From NCBI GenBank assembly GCA_040219555.1, contig JAVJSF010000014.1:1-64000 (forward strand): a DNA stretch of 64,000 nucleotides, read 5' to 3'. The stretch comes from JAVJSF01 sp040219555 (GTDB taxonomy: Bacteria > Actinomycetota > Thermoleophilia > Miltoncostaeales > Miltoncostaeaceae). Positions within the stretch are counted from its first letter, which is position 1; every line of letters begins with the position of its first letter. Position numbers and translations under genes: made by a program. The notes under the pieces were generated by a model. It was not told the DNA's origin. It was given only the letters and a program-made list of their open reading frames with translations, and did not search any database. Shown here one piece after another: positions 49,244 to 57,720 of the stretch.

Positions 49244-49870
49244 TTGAGCAGCAACCTCCATCGCACCCCGCCCGAGATCCTCGTGGACGACCCCGGCCCC
49301 TGGGCCGTGGCGTGCAGCGTGTTCTCGTACGCTGGCGGCCCGGGCCGCCGCCGCCGCCAGTCGCCGCTGGGGCTGATGCTCTCGCCGGCGCCCGACCGGG
49401 GCGCGGCGGTGTCCGGCCTGGAGGCCGAGCCCACGGTGGCGGGAACCGGGGCGGTGCGCATCGTGGCGGGCACGCGTGAGCCGGCGCACCGCCTGTGGTT
49501 CGAGGGCGACGTGCTGCACGGCGTGAGCCCGTATGTGCGCCGCACCTGGTCGGGCAGCGACCTGGCGCTCCTGTCCGAGGACCGGCCGGGGGGCGACCTG
49601 GCCGACCAGATCCCGCTCCCGGTCCACCCCGACGCCCTCGATGCCGAGGACCTCCCCGGCGCGGTCGAGGCTCCCGGCGGGGAGTTCCTCGGGGTGTCCA
49701 CCCGCGAGGCCCGAGCCGAGGTCGTGGCGATCCTTCGGGCATCCGACCGCGCGATCGTGCGCTGGATCCGCGGCGCCCGGGCCATCGCCTGGAGCCCGCA
49801 GGGCGACAAGCTGGCCATCGGTGCCGAGTGGGGGATCGTGCTGGCGGTGCCGCACACGCCGGGCGGCTGA
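49244..49870 (+). CDS. Second propeller-like protein of unknown function
   Basis: 208 residues. Ends in a classic WD40-like strand set, ARAIAWSPQGDKLAIGAEWGIVLAVP, which parallels the end of the preceding protein (QALFVAGDWGSAWLIEPP). The N-terminal half has YVRRTWSGSDLALLSED and similar strands. TTG start: AAGGAG lies seven bases upstream and it follows the previous stop by three bases. The two may form one composite propeller or be duplicated halves. Function unknown. Confidence 0.6.
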   Translation: MSSNLHRTPPEILVDDPGPWAVACSVFSYAGGPGRRRRQSPLGLMLSPAPDRGAAVSGLEAEPTVAGTGAVRIVAGTREPAHRLWFEGDVLHGVSPYVRRTWSGSDLALLSEDRPGGDLADQIPLPVHPDALDAEDLPGAVEAPGGEFLGVSTREARAEVVAILRASDRAIVRWIRGARAIAWSPQGDKLAIGAEWGIVLAVPHTPGG

Positions 49871-49886
49871 CCGCACCCGGCGGGGG

Positions 49887-50678
49887 TCAGGGCGGGCTCA
49901 TGTATTCCTGGGTCCAGAGGCGGGTCTCGGAGACGAAGCGATCGCGGACGATGCGGCCATCGGCCGCGATCCAGACCTCCACCCACAGCGGCACCTCGGG
50001 CAGGGCGTAGGCGACCCGCCTCAGGCCCGGCCGCGCGGGGAGCTCGCGCACGTCGCGCGCACCCCCGACCCCGTACATGTCGGCCAGGTCCTCGCCGGCG
50101 ACGATCCGGGGCGGATTGACGTAGACGCCCTCCTCGGGGTCGCTGGTCACCCGCTCGACGACCCGGACCCTCGGCACCCCGGCCGAGGCCGAGACCGCAC
50201 GGGCCAGCAGGGGTCCCGCCCCGGGCGGCAGGGGCCACGGGAAGCGGAAGCGCGCGGTCCGCGTGCGCTCCGCGTACTCCACCTCCACGTCGAGCACGAT
50301 CGACCCGGTGGGGACGGGAGCCCGGCTCTGCACGCACCCGTCCCCGCATCCGGCAGCGCGCAGGTCCTGCGCCGGCGCCCCGTCGGCAGAGAGCGCCAGG
50401 CGGGTGACCCGCGGGGCGGGGAGATCGATCTCCGGCGGGTACAGGGCCGCGCGCAGGCCGTCCGCGCGTACCTCGATGCCCACGCTCACCAGCCCCGCGC
50501 GCTGGGCCAGCCGCAGGGCCGGCCGCCTGTCGGGCGGCTCCGCCGCGGCGGGACCCCCGGGTCCGTCGGCGTCCAGGACGGGGCCCAGCACCAGCGCCAG
50601 TGCGATGGCGAGCGCAAGGGCGAGGGCGGCGGCGACGATCAGGCCTGCCCGCCGCGTGCGCTGGTGCACAGCACTCAC
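49887..50678 (-). CDS. Membrane-anchored secreted protein of unknown function
   Basis: 263 residues. A single N-terminal anchor (AGLIVAAALALALAIALALVLGPVL) is followed by an extracytoplasmic domain rich in beta-strand patterns, with one CGDGC pair. The C-terminal part (PLWVEVWIAADGRIVRDRFVSETRLWTQEY) resembles strand patterns seen at the ends of CopC/CopD-type actinobacterial proteins, but that similarity is faint. GTG start overlaps the stop of a small upstream ORF (GTGA). Convergent with the propeller genes. Confidence 0.6.
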   Translation of the reverse strand: MSAVHQRTRRAGLIVAAALALALAIALALVLGPVLDADGPGGPAAAEPPDRRPALRLAQRAGLVSVGIEVRADGLRAALYPPEIDLPAPRVTRLALSADGAPAQDLRAAGCGDGCVQSRAPVPTGSIVLDVEVEYAERTRTARFRFPWPLPPGAGPLLARAVSASAGVPRVRVVERVTSDPEEGVYVNPPRIVAGEDLADMYGVGGARDVRELPARPGLRRVAYALPEVPLWVEVWIAADGRIVRDRFVSETRLWTQEYMSPP

Positions 50679-50920
50679 TCGGCGTCCAGGTCCTTCCCTA
50701 CCGGGTCGGCCACGCCGCGCGCGGCGGCCTCGCCCTCGCTCGCGACGACCATGGGGACGGGGGTCTCGGCCATCTCGTCGCGTTCCTCCTGGGCGGTGGG
50801 GTGTCGGGGCATGGCGGCGGCCGTGACCACGGTACCGATGATCGGCCCGCGGACGACCCGGCCGGCCCCGTGGGCCGTGAGCAGCACGGCGGTTCCGTCG
50901 CGGCGCGCTGGTAGCCTCAC
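50675..50920 (-). CDS. Possible small protein upstream of the anchored protein
   Basis: Up to 81 residues from GTG 50920. It has a hydrophobic stretch (GPIIGTVVTAAAM) and an acidic C-terminus, and ends with TGA overlapping the next GTG. Its 5' end overlaps the dnaE -10 hexamer on the other strand. An internal ATG with AGGAGG upstream (MAETPVPM) would give only 32 residues. Coupling to the downstream gene favours translation of one of these forms. Confidence 0.4.
   Translation of the reverse strand: MRLPARRDGTAVLLTAHGAGRVVRGPIIGTVVTAAAMPRHPTAQEERDEMAETPVPMVVASEGEAAARGVADPVGKDLDAE
50912..50917 (+). promoter_or_regulatory. Leaderless -10 of dnaE
   Basis: TAGCCT ends eight bases before the dnaE ATG. 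There is no ribosome-binding site upstream of that ATG, consistent with a leaderless message. Confidence 0.6.
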
Positions 50921-50925
50921 CGACC

Positions 50926-53900
50926 ATGGCCGCACGCGCTCAGGACCCACCGTTCGTCCACCTCCACGTGCACTCGGACTACTCGGTGCTCGACGGGGCA
51001 TGTCGCATCCCGAAGCTCCTCGACCGGGTGGAGGAGATGGGCCACGGGGCCGTGGCGCTCACCGACCACGGCGTGATGAGCGGGGCCATCGAGTTCTACC
51101 GTGCCGCCACCAAGAGGGGCATCACCCCGATCGTCGGCCTCGAGGCCTACACGGTGCCCGATCACCATGCGCGGCCCACCCGCGAGCGGCGCAACCACCT
51201 CACCCTGCTCGCATCGACCACCCAGGGCTACTACAACCTGATCAAGCTCTGCTCGGCCGGGTTCCTGGAGGGCTACCACCGCAAGCCGCGCATCTCGCAC
51301 GAGCTGATGAGCCGCCACTCGGACGGGATCATCTGCCTGACCGGGTGCCTGTCGGGGGTGGTGTCCAAGCGCCTGACCGACGACGACATGCCGGGGGCGC
51401 GCGAGGAACTGGACACCCTCACCCAGATCTTCGGGCGGGAGGACGTCTATGTGGAGATCCAGCACGCCGGGCTGGACATCCAGACGGGGCTCAACCAGCA
51501 GCTGCGCCGGCTGGCCTTGGACGCCGGTCTGCCGATGGTCGCCACCTGCGACGCGCACTACCCGTGTCGCGAGGACGCCGACGCGCACGAGGCGCTGCTG
51601 GCCATCCAGACGCGCGATGTGCTCAGCAATCCCAAGCGCTTCAAGTTCGACACCAAGGAGTTCTTCCTCAAGTCGGCGGCCGAGATGGCCCAGGCCCTGC
51701 CGGACTTCCTCGATGCGCTGCCGGTGTCGGTGGAGATCGCCGAGCGCTGCTCGGCGCTGGAGCTGCCGCTGGGTGACATCAAGCTGCCGCGCTTCCCGTT
51801 GCCCGAGGGCGTCTCGGACCTCGAGTACCTCGAGCGCCTGGTGCGCGACGGCATCGCGCGCCGCTACCCGGGCGGGCCGCCTGCCGAGTGCGAGGAGCGC
51901 CTGCGCTTCGAGCTCGGGGTCATCGGCGAGATGGGTTTCGCCAGCTACTTCCTGATCGTCTGGGACTACATGGACTGGGCGCGCCGCAACGGGGTCGGCG
52001 TGGGCCCGGGCCGCGGATCGGCGGCCGGGTCGCTGGTCGCCTACGCGCTCCGCATCACCGATCTGGACCCCCTGGAGCACGGCCTCCTGTTCGAGCGGTT
52101 CCTCAACCCGGGCCGCAAGTCCATGCCCGACATCGACACCGACTTCGCCGTGGCCGGCCGCGAGCGCGTGGTGGCCTATGTCACCGAGAAGTACGGCTCG
52201 GCCGCGGTGGCCCGCATCGGCACGTTCGGCAAGCTGCTGGCGCGCGCCGTGGTGCGCGATGCCGGGCGCGTGCTGGGCCACAGCTACGGCCAGGTCGACC
52301 GGCTGGCCAAGCTGGTCCCCGAGCGCCCCATCGGCATCAAGCTCGCCGACGCGATGAAGCCGGGCAGCGAGCTGTACCAGGCGTACGAGAACGATCCGGT
52401 GGCCCGGGAGATCATCGACCGGGCCCTGCCGCTGGAGGGTCAGGTGCGCAACGAGGGCGTGCACGCCGCCGGCGTGGTGATCGCCCCCTCGGACATCACC
52501 GACTACGTCCCGGTGCGCGTGGACGACGCCGGCAGCGTGGTCACCCAGGTGCCCGACCACGACGTCGAGGCGCTCGGCCTGCTGAAGATGGACTTCCTGG
52601 GGCTGCGCAACCTGGATGTCATCCAGGGCTGCATGGAGTTGATCGCCCGCGGCGGCGGCGCGGGCTTCGACGTGGAGCACCTGGCGCTCGACGATGCGGC
52701 CACCTACCGGATGCTCGCCCGCGGCGACGCCGTGGGGGTGTTCCAGTTCGAGTCGGCCGGGATGCGCGAGGCGCTGCGCGAGGTGGGCCCCACCGAGTTC
52801 GCCGACCTCATCGCCCTGGTGGCCCTGTACCGCCCGGGCCCCATGGCGTTCATCCCCACGTACGCCAAGAACAAGCGCAACCCCAAGCTGGTCACCTTCC
52901 CCGACCCGCGCCTGGAGCCCATCACCGGTCCCACCTACGGGGTGGCGGTGTACCAGGAGCAGCTCATGGCGATCTCCCGGGCGCTGGCCGGGTTCTCGCC
53001 GGCGCGCGCGGACGATCTGCGCAAGGCCGTGGGCAAGAAGGACAAGGTCCTGATGGCCTCGCTCAAGGACGAGTTCCTTCAGGGCTGCGGCGAGAGCGGT
53101 ACGGACGCCAAGGTGGCCGCCGACCTGTGGGGCCTCTGCGAGGCCGCAGGCGACTACTCGTTCAACAAGTCCCACGCGGCCTGCTACGCGCTGCTGGCCT
53201 ACCGCACGGCCTACCTGAAGGCCAACCACCCGGCCGAGTACATGGCCTCCCTGTTGTCGTCGGTGATGGACACCAAGGACCGGGTGCCCTTCTACGTGGC
53301 GGCGTGCCGCGAGATGGGCCTCTCTGTCCTCCCGCCGGACGTGAACGTCAGCCTCAGCGACTTCTCGGTGACCGGACCCCAGACCATCCGCTTCGGGCTG
53401 ACGGCGGTGAAGGGGGTGGGCGAGAGCGCGGTGGCCAGCATCATCGCGGCGCGCGACACCGACGGTCCCTTCGCGTCGATCTGGGACTTCTGCCGCCGCG
53501 TCGATCAGGCCCAGGTCAACAAGCGGGCCCTCGAGAGCCTGATCCGCTCGGGCGCCCTCGACTCGACGGGCGCCACCCGCTTCGGGATGCTCGACTGCCT
53601 GGCCGCCGCGATGGGGCAGGCGGCCCGCCGGCGCAACGATCAGGCGTCCGGCCAGGAGTCGCTGTTCGGGATGCTCGAGGCCACGACGGCCCCGGCGGAG
53701 CTCGACTCGCCCGTCGATCCGCGTGAGATGCCCAAGGACGAGCTGCTGGCCGCCGAGAAGGAGGCCCTCGGGCTCTATGTCTCCAGCCACCCGCTGCACG
53801 ACTGCCGCCGCCAGCTGGCGCGGGCGGTCACGTGCGGCCTGGCGGGGCTCGTCGAGCGGGGAGACGGCGAGTTCGTCACGGTCGGCGGCCTGGTGGGGTC

Positions 53901-54363
53901 CGTGAAGGCCATCACCACCCGCAAGGGCGAGCCCATGCTGTTCGTGCGCGTGGACGACCTGGAGGGACAGGTGGAGGTGGTGGTCGTCCCCGCCGTCCTG
54001 GCCGAGGCGCGCGAGTTCCTGGGGCTCGACTCCATGGTGCTCATCACCGGCCGGGTGGATCAGAAGGGCGAGGGGGAGACCAAGCTGGTCGCCCAGTCGG
54101 TGCAGCCGTTCACCCCCGAGGAGGGGGCCGAGGAGGACCGTCTGCTCCTGCGCGTGGAGGCCGACCGCCTGGCCGCCACCTCGCTGGACGAGTTGCGCCG
54201 CGTGCTGCGTGACCACAGCGGGGAGGTGCCCGTGGTCCTGGATGTCGTCACCGCCGACGGGGCGCGGCGACTGCGCTTCGGCGCCGACTACGGGGTCGAC
54301 CCGCGCGCCACGGGCCTGGTGGCCGAGCTCAAGACGCTCTTCGGCGAGCGCTGCCTGGCGTGA
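50926..54363 (+). CDS. dnaE: DNA polymerase III alpha subunit
   Basis: 1145 residues, standard DnaE1 length. N-terminal PHP domain (FVHLHVHSDYSVLDGA, ALTDHG), polymerase palm with the catalytic acidic motif PDIDTDF (about 400), VARIGTFGKLLARA and GVHAAGVVI. A helix-hairpin-helix/tandem region follows, then an OB-fold (VGGLVGSVKAITTRKGEPMLFVRVDDLEG) and C-terminus. Replicative polymerase core. PHP metal ligands appear retained, so it may carry proofreading as in other actinobacteria. ATG follows TAGCCT by eight bases (leaderless). Overlaps the next gene by GTGA. Confidence 0.97.
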   Translation: MAARAQDPPFVHLHVHSDYSVLDGACRIPKLLDRVEEMGHGAVALTDHGVMSGAIEFYRAATKRGITPIVGLEAYTVPDHHARPTRERRNHLTLLASTTQGYYNLIKLCSAGFLEGYHRKPRISHELMSRHSDGIICLTGCLSGVVSKRLTDDDMPGAREELDTLTQIFGREDVYVEIQHAGLDIQTGLNQQLRRLALDAGLPMVATCDAHYPCREDADAHEALLAIQTRDVLSNPKRFKFDTKEFFLKSAAEMAQALPDFLDALPVSVEIAERCSALELPLGDIKLPRFPLPEGVSDLEYLERLVRDGIARRYPGGPPAECEERLRFELGVIGEMGFASYFLIVWDYMDWARRNGVGVGPGRGSAAGSLVAYALRITDLDPLEHGLLFERFLNPGRKSMPDIDTDFAVAGRERVVAYVTEKYGSAAVARIGTFGKLLARAVVRDAGRVLGHSYGQVDRLAKLVPERPIGIKLADAMKPGSELYQAYENDPVAREIIDRALPLEGQVRNEGVHAAGVVIAPSDITDYVPVRVDDAGSVVTQVPDHDVEALGLLKMDFLGLRNLDVIQGCMELIARGGGAGFDVEHLALDDAATYRMLARGDAVGVFQFESAGMREALREVGPTEFADLIALVALYRPGPMAFIPTYAKNKRNPKLVTFPDPRLEPITGPTYGVAVYQEQLMAISRALAGFSPARADDLRKAVGKKDKVLMASLKDEFLQGCGESGTDAKVAADLWGLCEAAGDYSFNKSHAACYALLAYRTAYLKANHPAEYMASLLSSVMDTKDRVPFYVAACREMGLSVLPPDVNVSLSDFSVTGPQTIRFGLTAVKGVGESAVASIIAARDTDGPFASIWDFCRRVDQAQVNKRALESLIRSGALDSTGATRFGMLDCLAAAMGQAARRRNDQASGQESLFGMLEATTAPAELDSPVDPREMPKDELLAAEKEALGLYVSSHPLHDCRRQLARAVTCGLAGLVERGDGEFVTVGGLVGSVKAITTRKGEPMLFVRVDDLEGQVEVVVVPAVLAEAREFLGLDSMVLITGRVDQKGEGETKLVAQSVQPFTPEEGAEEDRLLLRVEADRLAATSLDELRRVLRDHSGEVPVVLDVVTADGARRLRFGADYGVDPRATGLVAELKTLFGERCLA

Positions 54364-54767
54364 GCGCCATGGGGCCGGCCCACCGTCCGCACTCGATCGG
54401 CCCCGGCTCGTGCCGGCGCTGCCCGGTGACCTGTGATCGCGTGGTCCACCCGGCCGGGTGCTTCGAGCGCGAGTGCCCGGCCCTGCGCACCCACCGGTCC
54501 GGTGGCCGGACCTGGATCGGCTGTGCCGAGGGCGTGTTCCGCACCCAGATCGACCTGGAGCGCTTCCGCGCCCTCCAGCGCACGGTCGTCGGCTTCGGCG
54601 GGCTGCGCGCCGAGCGCGAGCCGCTGCCCATCTGCTCGTCGGAGGTGCAGCGCACCTTCGCCCACCGGGAGGGGACCTGCGTCAACCCGGACTTCCTGCT
54701 GTCCGACGCCCCGGGGGGCTACCGGGTGCAGGTGGCGGGCGACCCGGGGCCCGAGGGCGACGGGTGA
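54360..54767 (+). CDS. Cys-rich protein of unknown function coupled to dnaE
   Basis: 135 residues with eight cysteines: CRRC, TC, GC and EC in the first third (a CxxCxxxC...C...C cluster), then GC, IC and TC later. The arrangement suggests a Zn or Fe-S site near residues 18-40. GTG overlaps the dnaE stop and its own stop overlaps the phosphorylase GTG, so it is the middle of a tightly coupled trio. I do not recognise the family. Confidence 0.65.
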   Translation: MSAMGPAHRPHSIGPGSCRRCPVTCDRVVHPAGCFERECPALRTHRSGGRTWIGCAEGVFRTQIDLERFRALQRTVVGFGGLRAEREPLPICSSEVQRTFAHREGTCVNPDFLLSDAPGGYRVQVAGDPGPEGDG

Positions 54768-55555
54768 GCGGACCGGTCGGCATCATCACGGGTACCGGGC
54801 TCTACGACCTGCCCGGCCTGGACGGTGAGCCGCGAGAGGTGACCACCGAGCACGGCACCGCCGAGGTGGTGGTCGGCTCCTGGGACGGGGTGGAGGTGGC
54901 CCACATCGCACGCCACGGCCGCCGCCACGCGCGCCTGTCGCACCAGGTGGGAGCCCGCGCCAACATGGCGGCCCTCGCCCGGCTGGGCGCGCGCGCCGTG
55001 CTCGCCACCACGGTCTGCGGTGCGGTGGATCCGGGCCTGGCGCTGGGCGACCTGGTGGCCTTCGACGATCTGCACTTCCCGTCCAACCGACTCCCCGACG
55101 GGAGCCTGTGCACGCTCTTCGGCCGGCCCGACACCCCGGGGCGCGGCCACTGGGTGTACGAGCGGGCCATCAGCGACGGCGCCCGCGCAGCGCTGGTGGC
55201 TGGCGCCCGCGATGCCGGCGCCACGGTACGCCCGGCCGGCGTCTACGGCCATGTGGACGGGCCCCGGTTCAACACCCGCTCGGAGATCGCCGCGCTGGCG
55301 GCCGTCGGGGTGAGCGCCGTCAGCCAGACGGCCGGCCCGGAGGTGGTCCTGGCCGGCGAGGCGGGCATCGCGTTCGGCCTGCTGGGTTTCGTCACCGACC
55401 ACGCCAACGGCGTCACCGACGAGCTCACGCCGCCGGAGGTGGTCGAGGCCATGTTCCGATCGAGCGCATCCGTGCTGGCAGGGGTCCTGCGCGCGTCCCT
55501 GCCGCACCTGGCCGGCGCCGGCCCGCGTCCGGCGGGCGCCATCCTGGCGCTGTAG
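54764..55555 (+). CDS. mtnP: S-methyl-5'-thioadenosine / purine nucleoside phosphorylase
   Basis: 263 residues, PNP/UDP phosphorylase superfamily, trimeric MTAP branch. IITGTGLYDLPGL (phosphate loop), ARHGRRHARLSHQVGARANM (the RHG..H...H..N.RAN motif), GPRFNTRSEIAAL, then QTAGPEVVLAGEAGIAFG and a DHAN base-binding segment. Cleaves methylthioadenosine or a related nucleoside with phosphate, feeding methionine and purine salvage. Some positions differ from classical MTAP, so substrate is not certain. GTG overlaps the previous stop. Confidence 0.85.
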   Translation: MSGPVGIITGTGLYDLPGLDGEPREVTTEHGTAEVVVGSWDGVEVAHIARHGRRHARLSHQVGARANMAALARLGARAVLATTVCGAVDPGLALGDLVAFDDLHFPSNRLPDGSLCTLFGRPDTPGRGHWVYERAISDGARAALVAGARDAGATVRPAGVYGHVDGPRFNTRSEIAALAAVGVSAVSQTAGPEVVLAGEAGIAFGLLGFVTDHANGVTDELTPPEVVEAMFRSSASVLAGVLRASLPHLAGAGPRPAGAILAL

Positions 55556-55582
55556 CGCCGTCGGCCCGCTGGCCGGGCGGGG

Positions 55583-56275
55583 CTAGGCTGCTGCCGGCAG
55601 CACGAACAGGCCCGCCGCGGCCCGCTCGCCCAGGGTGTGCTCGTCCCCGCCGATGGTCACCGTCAACTGGCCGGCGGCCCGGTCGACCCGCAGCACCGAC
55701 AGCGCGGTACCCGGCACGAGTCCCTGCTCGTAGAACCAGTGCAGCAGGTCCCCGTCGTGCTCCGCCAGGCGCACGATGGTGGCGTCCTGGCCGGCATCGA
55801 GCGCGGCGAGCGCGCTGAGGGCCGCGTTCTCCTCCTGCTCGTGGCTGGGGTCGACCGGCCAGCCGTGCGGACAGCGATCCGGGTGACCCAGCTGGGTGGC
55901 GAGGCGCTCCACCATCTCGTCGGTGAACGCATCGCCCATGTCGTCGGCGTGGACGTGCGACTCGGCCGGCGTGTACCCCATGAAGTCGGTGAGGAAGCGC
56001 TCGATGATGCGGTGGTTGCGCACCACGCGCTCGGCCTCGCCGCGGCCCTTCGCCGTCAGGGTGGGACCCTTGCGCGGCTTGCGCTCCACGTAGCCGTCGG
56101 CCTCCAGACGCTTCATCATCTCGCTGGCCGTCGGTGCCGTGACCCCGAGCATCTCGGCCACCCGGGCGGCCGGCACCGGCGACTCGCCGGACACGATCGG
56201 GCCGTACTCGCCCACCGGTGTGGCCAGGAAGTAGATGGCCTCCAGGTAATCGGCCACCGAGTGGGTTCGGCTCAT
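55583..56275 (-). CDS. DtxR/MntR-family metal-dependent repressor
   Basis: 230 residues. Winged helix VADYLEAIYFLA...VPAARVAEMLGVTAPTASEMMKRLEADGYV with ERKPRKGPTLTAKG wing. Metal-binding/dimerisation domain (RNHRIIERFL, CPHGWPVDP) and a C-terminal FeoA/SH3-like domain (HDGDLLHWFYEQGLVPGTALSVLRVD). Ligand spacing differs slightly from DtxR (HADDMGDAF in place of the usual EAxxLEH), closer to Mn-type members. ATG lies seven bases after TAGACT (leaderless). Probable regulator of the Mn/Zn operon at 35-39 kb. Confidence 0.9.
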   Translation of the reverse strand: MSRTHSVADYLEAIYFLATPVGEYGPIVSGESPVPAARVAEMLGVTAPTASEMMKRLEADGYVERKPRKGPTLTAKGRGEAERVVRNHRIIERFLTDFMGYTPAESHVHADDMGDAFTDEMVERLATQLGHPDRCPHGWPVDPSHEQEENAALSALAALDAGQDATIVRLAEHDGDLLHWFYEQGLVPGTALSVLRVDRAAGQLTVTIGGDEHTLGERAAAGLFVLPAAA

Positions 56276-56282
56276 GGGAAGG

Positions 56283-56288
56283 AGTCTA
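56283..56288 (-). promoter_or_regulatory. Leaderless -10 of the DtxR/MntR regulator
   Basis: TAGACT on the minus strand, seven bases before the ATG at 56275. The same hexamer precedes the gene at 59715. Confidence 0.55.
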
Positions 56289-56301
56289 GTCGCGGGGCGG
56301 C

Positions 56302-56997
56302 TCAGGTGGTGGTCTCGGTGACGCGCACGGCCGTGATCGTGACGGTCTCGGTGGGGCCCTGGGCCGTCGGGTCCCCGGGGTCCGCGGACGGGTCGGCCAG
56401 CCCCTCGATGGCCTGCGCCACCTCGAGTCCGTCGGTGACCGTACCGAACTGCGAGTAGGCGTTCGGCAGCGCCGATGCGTCGCCGGTCACGATGAAGAAC
56501 TGCGACCCGGCGGTCCCCGGCCCGGCGTTGGCCATCGCCAGTGCACCGAGCGGGTAGCCGGAGCCCTCCGGCAACTCGTCCGGGAGGGTGTACCCCGGCC
56601 CGCCGGAGCCCGTGCCGGTGGGGTCACCGCCCTGGATGACGAAGCCCGGCACCACCCGGTGGAAGGTCAGGCCGTCGTAGAACCCGTTGGTGGCCAGGAA
56701 GACGAAGCTGTTGACGGTCTCGGGCGCGGCCTCGGGATCCAGTCGCACCGTGATGTCGCCCAGGCTGGTCGCCAGCACCGCGGAGTACGCGCAGCCGGGC
56801 TTCAGCACCTGCTCGGGTGCGTCGAAGCTGTCGGTGCCGGCGTCGGCCACGGGCAACTCACCCCCGGCGCAGGTCGCCGTAGCGCCGGCGGTCGTCTCCG
56901 GGGCCGGATCCTCGTCGTCCGAGCTGCAGGCCGCGCCGGCGAGCGCGAGTGCGAGACAGACGGCCACTGCGAGCGCACGGCGCGGGCGGGCTGGCAT
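56302..56997 (-). CDS. Secreted cyclophilin-type peptidyl-prolyl isomerase
   Basis: 231 residues. A signal peptide (ALAVAVCLALALAGAAC, probable lipoprotein Cys) and acidic linker precede the cyclophilin domain: FHRVVPGFVIQGGDP, LAMANAGPGTAGSQFFIV and SQFGTVTDGLEV. Active-site Arg and Phe/Gln are present. Assists folding of exported proteins. It follows the membrane protein of the ABC-2 operon after nine bases and may be its last gene. A Cys pair may be structural. Confidence 0.9.
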   Translation of the reverse strand: MPARPRRALAVAVCLALALAGAACSSDDEDPAPETTAGATATCAGGELPVADAGTDSFDAPEQVLKPGCAYSAVLATSLGDITVRLDPEAAPETVNSFVFLATNGFYDGLTFHRVVPGFVIQGGDPTGTGSGGPGYTLPDELPEGSGYPLGALAMANAGPGTAGSQFFIVTGDASALPNAYSQFGTVTDGLEVAQAIEGLADPSADPGDPTAQGPTETVTITAVRVTETTT

Positions 56998-57006
56998 CAG
57001 AACCTC

Positions 57007-57720
57007 TCATGGGTCGGCGGGCGAGGCGGCGGGCGGTGGGCCGCGGAGGTCCCGCAGGTCGAAGTAGGTGAGCGTCCATGCCACGGCGATCAGCGGCGCG
57101 GCGAGGGTGTTCCCCAGGGTGGGGCCGACCAGGTCGGTGGCGAGCGTGCCGAGCGGGAGCATGCCGAATCGCAGTGCCAGGCTGAAGGCCAGTTGGATGA
57201 GCATGGTGATGACGGCGATCTGGAACACCGGGAACGCGCGCCCGCTGACGAGCGCCCGCGAGCGCGCGAACCCACCCCGGACCGTGCTCCCCTCGATCAC
57301 GATCACGGCGGGCAGCACGACCCACCAGGTCAGCAGGACCAAGCCGGGCACGATCAGCAGGAGCAGGCCCGCCATGACGCTGACGGCGGCCAGCAGCGAG
57401 GCCACGGCCAGGCGGCGGAACCACTCGCGACTGGCGCGCAGGGTGTCGCCGAGGGCGGGCGCGTGGCCGGCGTCGGCGCGCATCCGCTCGACCACCCACA
57501 CGATCGCCCCCTGGACCAGGAACATGCCGGTCAGGTTCAGGAGGGTGGAGAGCGCCAGCGCGCCGGCACCCTGCCCGGAGAGGGCGAAGCCGAGCACCCC
57601 CAGCGGCACGAACACGGCCGCCGAGATGGACAGCAGTGGCCGGAGCTCGTCGCGATAGGTCGCCAGCGTCCGCGCGATGACATCGCGCGGGAGTATCGGC
57701 GCCGCGACGGCGGCGCTCAC
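57007..57720 (-). CDS. Six-TM membrane protein (glycerophosphodiesterase membrane-domain-like)
   Basis: 237 residues, about six helices. The stretch LLLIVPGLVLLTWWVVLPAVIVIEGSTVRGGFARSRALV carries the IPGxxL...EG...RS pattern of the DUF975/GDPD-membrane-domain families found in Gram-positive bacteria. Function unknown. GTG overlaps the ABC-2 permease stop (GTGA), so it probably works with that transporter. Confidence 0.72.
   Translation of the reverse strand: MSAAVAAPILPRDVIARTLATYRDELRPLLSISAAVFVPLGVLGFALSGQGAGALALSTLLNLTGMFLVQGAIVWVVERMRADAGHAPALGDTLRASREWFRRLAVASLLAAVSVMAGLLLLIVPGLVLLTWWVVLPAVIVIEGSTVRGGFARSRALVSGRAFPVFQIAVITMLIQLAFSLALRFGMLPLGTLATDLVGPTLGNTLAAPLIAVAWTLTYFDLRDLRGPPPAASPADP

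Noticed and set aside
49887..50678. CopC/CopD copper-resistance assignment for the anchored protein
   Set aside because: Only a vague strand pattern near the C-terminus is similar; no copper-binding His/Met motif is visible.
50917..54216. Very long open frame (about 1,100 codons) antisense to dnaE
   Set aside because: It mirrors dnaE codon structure in GC-rich DNA, has His/Gly/Leu-biased composition, no motif and no ribosome-binding site. dnaE on the plus strand is unmistakable.
55564..55578. Terminator between MTA phosphorylase and the metal regulator
   Set aside because: A GCCCG/CGGGC stem of 5 bp with a five-base loop and no T-run; not distinguishable from background in this GC-rich DNA.
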